Part shown: piece after piece, positions 58,307-64,000 of the stretch
Layout of the letters: the number at the start of each line of letters is the position of its first letter
Position numbering within the stretch: the first letter of the stretch is position 1
Assembly: GCA_943842245.1 (NCBI GenBank)
Contig: CALTAJ010000001.1
Span: 620,001-684,000 of the forward strand
Reading direction: 5' to 3'
DNA from: an uncultured Flavobacteriaceae bacterium
GTDB taxonomy: Bacteria > Bacteroidota > Bacteroidia > Flavobacteriales > Flavobacteriaceae
DNA: 64,000 nucleotides
The notes under the pieces: generated by a model
Database searches by the model: none
Told to the model about the DNA's origin: nothing
Seen by the model: only the letters and a program-made list of their open reading frames with translations
Made by a program: the position numbers and the translations under genes

Positions 58307-60481
58307 CTATAAATTTTTAAATATAAAGTTAGTCATTTTGGTGTATAAATGTTTTCGGGTATTTCCACCAGATATACCATGATTTTTATCAGGGTAGATC
58401 ATCCATTCAAATTGTTTGTCGGCCTGGATTAATGCCTCAACCATCCGCATAGTATTTTGAACGTGAACATTATCATCCCCAGAACCATGTATAATCAAAA
58501 AGTCTCCTTTTAGTTGATCTGCATAATTTATTGGAGAATTTAAATCATAGCCTTCTGGATTTTCTTGAGGAGTTCTCATAAAACGCTCAGTATATATAGT
58601 ATCGTAGAAACGCCAATTGGTTACCGGAGCAACTGCAATAGCAAAAGAAAAAATATCATTCCCTGTAAGCAAACAATGAGTTGCCATATGCCCTCCAAAA
58701 CTCCATCCCCAAATACCGATTCTATTATGATCCACATAAGGTAATTCTCCCAAAGTTTTAGCTGCAGCTATCTGATCTAAAGATTCATATTTCACTAAAT
58801 TTAGATAGGTGGATTTCTTAAATTTTGAACCTTTAAATCCTGTGCCCGTTCCGTCTACACAAGCAATAATAAAACCCTGGTTTGCAAGATCTTTATGCCA
58901 CAGCGTCCTCGAGTCACCCCATCTATTTGAAACTTGTTGTGAACCTGGGCCTGAATATTGAAACATTAATAGCGGATATTTTTTATTAGCATCAAAATCA
59001 GCAGGTTTAATCATCCACATGTTAAGTTCTGATCCATTAATTTGAATTGTTGAAAATTCTTTTTCTGAAAAATTATAAGATTCAAGTTTTTCAATTAATG
59101 ATTTGTTATTCATTAATTGACGAATTGGCCTATTTTTTCTTGTTTCATATAGTGTATAAATTGGAGGGGTTAATTCATCAGAGTAAGAATGAATATAGTA
59201 ACTGTTATTAGTGCTAAAAGTAGCACCATTAAAACCACGGGTTGGCTGGAGTTTACGCTTACCTCTACCTGAAATATCAATTGCGTAAATTCCTCTTTCA
59301 ATACTGCTTCCTTCAACAGATTGAAAATAAATCTCCTTACTTTTAGGATTATAATTATAAATAGTTGTTACCTCCCAATCTCCTTGGGTGACTTGATTGA
59401 TAAGTTTTCCATCTTTATCAAAGTGATATATATGTTTATAGCCATCTTTTTCACTGGTCCATAAAAATCGATCATCTTCAATAAATTTCAAATCATCATT
59501 AATACTTACATAAGCTTCATCTATCTCAGTTAATAGTAGTTGAAGATTCTTTTTTTTAGTATTCCACCGCCACAATTTTAATTTATTTTGATGTCGATTT
59601 AGAGTTTGAATAATCAAACTATGTCTTCCACCAATAAATTGAATTCTTGGAATGTAATATGGGGTTTCATTTTCAAAATCAATAGTTTCTTTAGTTTGAG
59701 AGGAGGTGTTATAAATAATGAGTTCTATTTTAGAATTTTCTTCACCCGCTTTGGGGTAGCGAAACATATATGGAAAAGGATAAGTTTGATTGCCGTATAC
59801 ATCCATAGAAAAAATAGGAACATTGGATTCATCAAAACGCATATAAACAATCTGATTTGAATCTTGACTCCAATCAAAAGCGCGAACAAAACCAAATTCC
59901 TCTTCATAAACCCAATCCGTTATACCATTTATGGTTTGATAGTCGCCATCATATGTTATTTGTTTAACAATATCAAGCTCTAAATTTTTGATGAAGAGAT
60001 TTCTTCTATAAACATAGGCTACTTTTAACCCATCTGGAGAAAAAAGTGGTTCTTGAACTTTTTGATCAAGAAGCTTCTCTAGAGAATTAGTTTTAATATC
60101 ATAAATCCAATAAATAGCTTGTTTCGATCTCCTATAAATATTATCAATCAAGGTTTCCAATAGGATTTTTTGTTCATCATTTGAAAAAATATAACCTGAA
60201 AATTTATTTTTCTCAGGAAATCTATTTGAATCTATTATAACTTTTCGCTCTAAGGTATTTGAATATGCATAGGAAACTAATGAATTGGTATTTAAGGTTT
60301 TATCTTCTTCTAAAACTGTATAATATTCACCATTTCTCATTGATCGGATGGCTTCAAGTCGGTTTGGATCATATTTGCCTTCAATCAACTCACCTAAATC
60401 AAGCGATAAATCTTGGGCGCCTATCAAATTAAAGAAAAGTAAAATGAAACAAAAAGAAGATATACGAAGATAAAGAATCAT
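58307..60481 (-). CDS. S9 family dipeptidyl peptidase IV
   Basis: N-terminal propeller, catalytic IWGWSFGGHMA, HGSGDDNVHVQNT, KNHGI. Confidence 0.94.
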   Translation of the reverse strand: MILYLRISSFCFILLFFNLIGAQDLSLDLGELIEGKYDPNRLEAIRSMRNGEYYTVLEEDKTLNTNSLVSYAYSNTLERKVIIDSNRFPEKNKFSGYIFSNDEQKILLETLIDNIYRRSKQAIYWIYDIKTNSLEKLLDQKVQEPLFSPDGLKVAYVYRRNLFIKNLELDIVKQITYDGDYQTINGITDWVYEEEFGFVRAFDWSQDSNQIVYMRFDESNVPIFSMDVYGNQTYPFPYMFRYPKAGEENSKIELIIYNTSSQTKETIDFENETPYYIPRIQFIGGRHSLIIQTLNRHQNKLKLWRWNTKKKNLQLLLTEIDEAYVSINDDLKFIEDDRFLWTSEKDGYKHIYHFDKDGKLINQVTQGDWEVTTIYNYNPKSKEIYFQSVEGSSIERGIYAIDISGRGKRKLQPTRGFNGATFSTNNSYYIHSYSDELTPPIYTLYETRKNRPIRQLMNNKSLIEKLESYNFSEKEFSTIQINGSELNMWMIKPADFDANKKYPLLMFQYSGPGSQQVSNRWGDSRTLWHKDLANQGFIIACVDGTGTGFKGSKFKKSTYLNLVKYESLDQIAAAKTLGELPYVDHNRIGIWGWSFGGHMATHCLLTGNDIFSFAIAVAPVTNWRFYDTIYTERFMRTPQENPEGYDLNSPINYADQLKGDFLIIHGSGDDNVHVQNTMRMVEALIQADKQFEWMIYPDKNHGISGGNTRKHLYTKMTNFIFKNL

Positions 60482-60580
60482 AATTTTTTATATTATTTTT
60501 TATGTGAGACAATTTAGGAAAAATGCTCCAACCATAATTTTAATGGGATTCAAATTCTTTATCTTTATAAAAAAATAAAC

Positions 60581-61900
60581 ATGAGTAAAAAGATCGAAGG
60601 CTTTTCCAAATTTACTAAATCGGAAAAAATAGACTGGATCACTAAAACTCATTTTAAAAATGCTAAACAAGCAAAAAAACAACTTGAATCTTATTGGAGT
60701 TTAGATTCGAAACTTCAAGCTCGACATGAAGAGTTTATAGAAAATACTCTTTCAAACTTTTATTTACCATTAGGTGTAGCTCCTAATTTTTTAATCAACG
60801 GGGACATTTATACCTTACCTATGGTAATTGAAGAAAGTTCTGTAGTCGCAGCAGCAGCAAATGCTGCAAAGTTTTGGAGTAAACGAGGGGGATTTAAAAC
60901 TAAAGTAATAAATTCATTAAAAGTTGGGCAAATTCATTTCTTTTATGAAGGAAATCCAAAAGAATTATCAGCTTTTTTTAAAAACAGAAAATCAGATTTA
61001 CTCAAAACTTTAGTCCCTTTAACAAAAAATATGGAAGCTAGGGGAGGGGGGGTTATGTCTCTTGATCTAATAGATAAATGTGATATTTTAGAAAATTATT
61101 ATCAATTACACTTGAGATTTAAAACAGGAGATGCAATGGGTGCTAATTTTATCAATTCTTGTTTAGAACATTTAGCTAAATCTCTAATTCAATTTGCAAG
61201 TAAAGATCAACTTTCTAATGAGAATAATAAGCCTATTGATGTTTTAATGAGTATTCTATCAAATTATGTACCTGAATGTTTAGTTCATGCAGAAGTTAGC
61301 TGTCCTATAAAAGAATTTAATCTTGATAATCATAATTTAAATCTTGAAACTTTTACAAAACGTATGATACAGGCAGTTGCTATAGCTAAATACGATCCAT
61401 ATCGAGCAGTAACTCACAACAAAGGAATTATGAATGGTGTAGATTCGCTTGTTATTGCTACAGGTAATGATTTTAGAGCTATAGAAGCTGGAGTACATGC
61501 TTATGCTGCAAGCTCAGGTCAATATCGTTCTCTTAGCGACGCATACATAAAAGATGATAAATTTGTTATGGAACTTTCAATACCTCTTGCACTTGGAACT
61601 GTCGGAGGGCTAACTAAGCTTCATCCTATGGTAAATTGGTGTATGGAACTTCTAGGAAACCCTTCCTCTGAAAAATTAATGGAAATTATTGCTGTTGCTG
61701 GTTTAGCTCAAAATTTCTCAGCATTAAGATCTTTAATTACAACAGGAATTCAAAAAGGACATATGAAAATGCATTTACTTAATATCCTCAATCAGTTGAA
61801 TGCAAATGATACTCAAAAAATAGCAGCAATAAACTATTTTAAAACTGAACAGGTCTCTGTTCAGGCAGTACATAATTTTTTAAAAAAAAATAAACTTTAA
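60581..61900 (+). CDS. hydroxymethylglutaryl-CoA reductase (class II type)
   Basis: LPLGVAPNFLINGDIYTLPMVIEESSVVAAAANAAKFW, RFKTGDAMGANFINSCLE, GNDFRAIEAGVHAYA, LGTVGG. Confidence 0.95.
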   Translation: MSKKIEGFSKFTKSEKIDWITKTHFKNAKQAKKQLESYWSLDSKLQARHEEFIENTLSNFYLPLGVAPNFLINGDIYTLPMVIEESSVVAAAANAAKFWSKRGGFKTKVINSLKVGQIHFFYEGNPKELSAFFKNRKSDLLKTLVPLTKNMEARGGGVMSLDLIDKCDILENYYQLHLRFKTGDAMGANFINSCLEHLAKSLIQFASKDQLSNENNKPIDVLMSILSNYVPECLVHAEVSCPIKEFNLDNHNLNLETFTKRMIQAVAIAKYDPYRAVTHNKGIMNGVDSLVIATGNDFRAIEAGVHAYAASSGQYRSLSDAYIKDDKFVMELSIPLALGTVGGLTKLHPMVNWCMELLGNPSSEKLMEIIAVAGLAQNFSALRSLITTGIQKGHMKMHLLNILNQLNANDTQKIAAINYFKTEQVSVQAVHNFLKKNKL

Positions 61901-62806
61901 ATGTTTTCTTTTTATAGCCATGGAAAACTATTAATTACAGCTGAATATGCTGTCCTTGCTGGAGCAAAAGCCCTAGCAATTCCATGCAAAAAAGGGCAGT
62001 TATTAAACTTTCATTTAGAAGGAGGATCTAAAGAACTTTCTTGGAATAGTTTTGATTGTTATGGGAAAAAATGGTTTGAAGTTAATTTCCAATTACCATC
62101 TCTTATGATTACTAAAACTTCTGATAAAAAAACTGCTGAGCGTCTTCAAAAAATTTTAATTTTTTCTACAAAACAAAATCCTTTTTTTTTATCTGAAGGA
62201 GGTAAGATAGAAACTTTTTTAGAATTTGATCGCCATTGGGGGCTTGGGAGTTCTTCTTCGTTAATCGCAAATATTGCATCTTGGGCAAAAATAAATCCTT
62301 ACCACTTATTAGATTTCAGTTTTGGAGGGAGTGGATATGATGTTGCATGTGGACTCTCTGAGGGGCCCATTTTCTATTCAAAAAAACAAAATAAACCAAT
62401 AATAGAGCCTGTCACTTTTTCACCTATTTTTTTTGAAAAATTATATTTTGTCTATTTAAATCAAAAACAAAACAGCCAACAAGCTGTGAAAGATTTTGAT
62501 TTAAAAAAAGTGAATAAATACATAATAAAAAAATTGAATAATCTTACTGAGGTGATATCATCAACAGTTGATTTTAATGAATTTGAAAAAGCAATAGATG
62601 ATCACGAAACGATAATAGGAGATTTAATCAATCGAAAACCTATAAAAGATGTATTATTTTCTAATTTTTCTGGAAGTATTAAAAGCTTAGGAGCCTGGGG
62701 AGGTGATTTTATTTTAGTTACAAAATCTGGAGATACGGTAAAATATTTTAAAGAGATGGGTTATACTACAATAATTCCTTGGAAGAAAATGGGTTTGGTT
62801 ATCTAA
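61901..62806 (+). CDS. GHMP kinase of the GYDIA type
   Basis: YSHGKLLITAEYAVLAGAKALAIPCKKGQ, WGLGSSSSLIANI, GGSGYDVACGLSEGPIFY. One base after the HMGR stop. Confidence 0.9.
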   Translation: MFSFYSHGKLLITAEYAVLAGAKALAIPCKKGQLLNFHLEGGSKELSWNSFDCYGKKWFEVNFQLPSLMITKTSDKKTAERLQKILIFSTKQNPFFLSEGGKIETFLEFDRHWGLGSSSSLIANIASWAKINPYHLLDFSFGGSGYDVACGLSEGPIFYSKKQNKPIIEPVTFSPIFFEKLYFVYLNQKQNSQQAVKDFDLKKVNKYIIKKLNNLTEVISSTVDFNEFEKAIDDHETIIGDLINRKPIKDVLFSNFSGSIKSLGAWGGDFILVTKSGDTVKYFKEMGYTTIIPWKKMGLVI

Positions 62807-62887
62807 ATACTCTTTATAAATCTTTTGAGAATGATTCGTTATCAAAAATTTAAATACTGACTTTTAAAAATTATTTAAGGTTTTAAA

Positions 62888-64000
62888 TTAGTAATACAAA
62901 GATCTATTATCATGAATTTCAGAAACAGATTCAAGAGCTAGGTAAACACTTTCCATCATTTTAGTACTTGTGTCTTGTCGAATTTTTTCAGCATAAGTAC
63001 TGTAGTCTTCCAAATCATCAACAATATTCTTTTGTTTCAGTAATAATTTATAAACTCCTTTTTGTCCCTTTATTAATCCAGATTCCTGACCAGGATTTAA
63101 AGAAAATGCAACTCCTAAGACTGAAGGTTCATTTCCTGCTCCAGCAATAGTGGGGTTTTTTTGATTTACTGCTGATGCTGTTTCAATTGATAATTTTTCA
63201 TGTTCAGCCAAATCTTTTAGGGTAAGTTTATTTGCAAATTGATTTCGGATGAGAGTCCCTTTTTTATCTCTACTAATAATATCACGAACTTCGTCTCCTA
63301 CCTGTTCAATAGTTGCTAAGCCTTCTTTTAAATTGTCTGTTAGTTGAACTATAACATACCCTCCTTTACTTAGCGAAAAACGACGAATATCACCAGTTTT
63401 AGTACTTTCTTCAAAAACCCATCTAACTATGTTTCTTTGTTGAGTGAGACCAGGAAGATTTTCTTCTAAACTTGTAATTTGTTTAACAGGACGAACTTCA
63501 TAGCCGTTTTGCTTAGCGATGATATTAAATTCTTTTTTTTCTCTTGTATCCATTTCAAATTGTGTGGCTTTTCTAAAAACTTCATTGGATGTTTTATCAG
63601 AGGGTATTGCTTCAGCAACTATATCAGCAATTAATGCTAAATCGTCTTTATCGGTTACTTTAATGACATGAAATCCAAATTCAGTTTCAACAAGGCCTAC
63701 TTTCCCAACTCTATTTTTATTTACAAAATTGAAGAATTCTACAGCCATATCACCTTCTTGGAAAAATCCTAAATCACCCCCACGATTTTTTGTTGGACCA
63801 TCAGAGTTTTCTCGAGCTAATGCCTCAAAATTAGAAGAAGCTCTTCTAGCTAAACGAAATACTCGGTTTGCCTTAAGCTTTGCTTTTTCTTTTGTAAGGG
63901 ATATGCCAGATGGGGAACGAGTGGACCCTTCATATGCTATAAGGATATGACTTGCACGCAATGATGCATTTTTTTTACGTTTTATAAGTCTTGAAATTTT
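62888..64000 (-). CDS. partial peptidylprolyl isomerase (PpiD/SurA-like), continues past right edge
   Basis: Parvulin domains (ASHILIAYEGS, ENSDGPTKNRGGDLGFFQEGDMAVEFFNF, ETEFGFHVIKVTD). In-frame KISRLIKRKKNASLRASHILIAY stays open to 64000. Confidence 0.9.
   Translation of the reverse strand, partial: KISRLIKRKKNASLRASHILIAYEGSTRSPSGISLTKEKAKLKANRVFRLARRASSNFEALARENSDGPTKNRGGDLGFFQEGDMAVEFFNFVNKNRVGKVGLVETEFGFHVIKVTDKDDLALIADIVAEAIPSDKTSNEVFRKATQFEMDTREKKEFNIIAKQNGYEVRPVKQITSLEENLPGLTQQRNIVRWVFEESTKTGDIRRFSLSKGGYVIVQLTDNLKEGLATIEQVGDEVRDIISRDKKGTLIRNQFANKLTLKDLAEHEKLSIETASAVNQKNPTIAGAGNEPSVLGVAFSLNPGQESGLIKGQKGVYKLLLKQKNIVDDLEDYSTYAEKIRQDTSTKMMESVYLALESVSEIHDNRSLYY

Overview
This 64 kb window is AT-rich and nearly fully coding. 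Its gene content and order look like the core chromosome of a marine Flavobacteriaceae-type Bacteroidota. I found no rRNA, tRNA, CRISPR array, prophage, transposase or integron. Main blocks, left to right: (1) a partner-switching set: STAS anti-sigma antagonist, RsbW-like kinase and a propeller/Y_Y_Y/PP2C (SpoIIE) phosphatase, separated by two plus-strand lipoprotein genes; (2) assorted enzymes, including a NagB-PIG-L fusion; (3) the type IX secretion/gliding operon gldK-gldL-gldM-gldN with a strong terminator, preceded by topA and an arginase-fold protein; (4) a SulP transporter plus a CstB-like MBL/rhodanese protein; (5) miaB, a sigma-54 activator, lptE, a hypothetical gene, secG and groES-groL; (6) a heavy-metal-type cluster (HMA, TonB receptor, HYC_CC_PP protein, HMA-MauE/DoxX fusion); (7) fRMsr-like GAF, purH, mreBCD, PBP2 and rodA; (8) prc, surE, lpxB, DPP-IV, HMG-CoA reductase, a GYDIA-type GHMP kinase and a PpiD/SurA-like gene cut by the right edge. 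No complete, obviously novel defence or mobile system is visible. The best leads are the partner-switching set, the arginase-fold protein next to gldK that appears to have lost metal ligands, an exact shared GACTGACA-N3-TGACA motif upstream of miaB and groES, and a duplicated GxW lipoprotein. All family calls come from reading motifs by eye; no database search was run.
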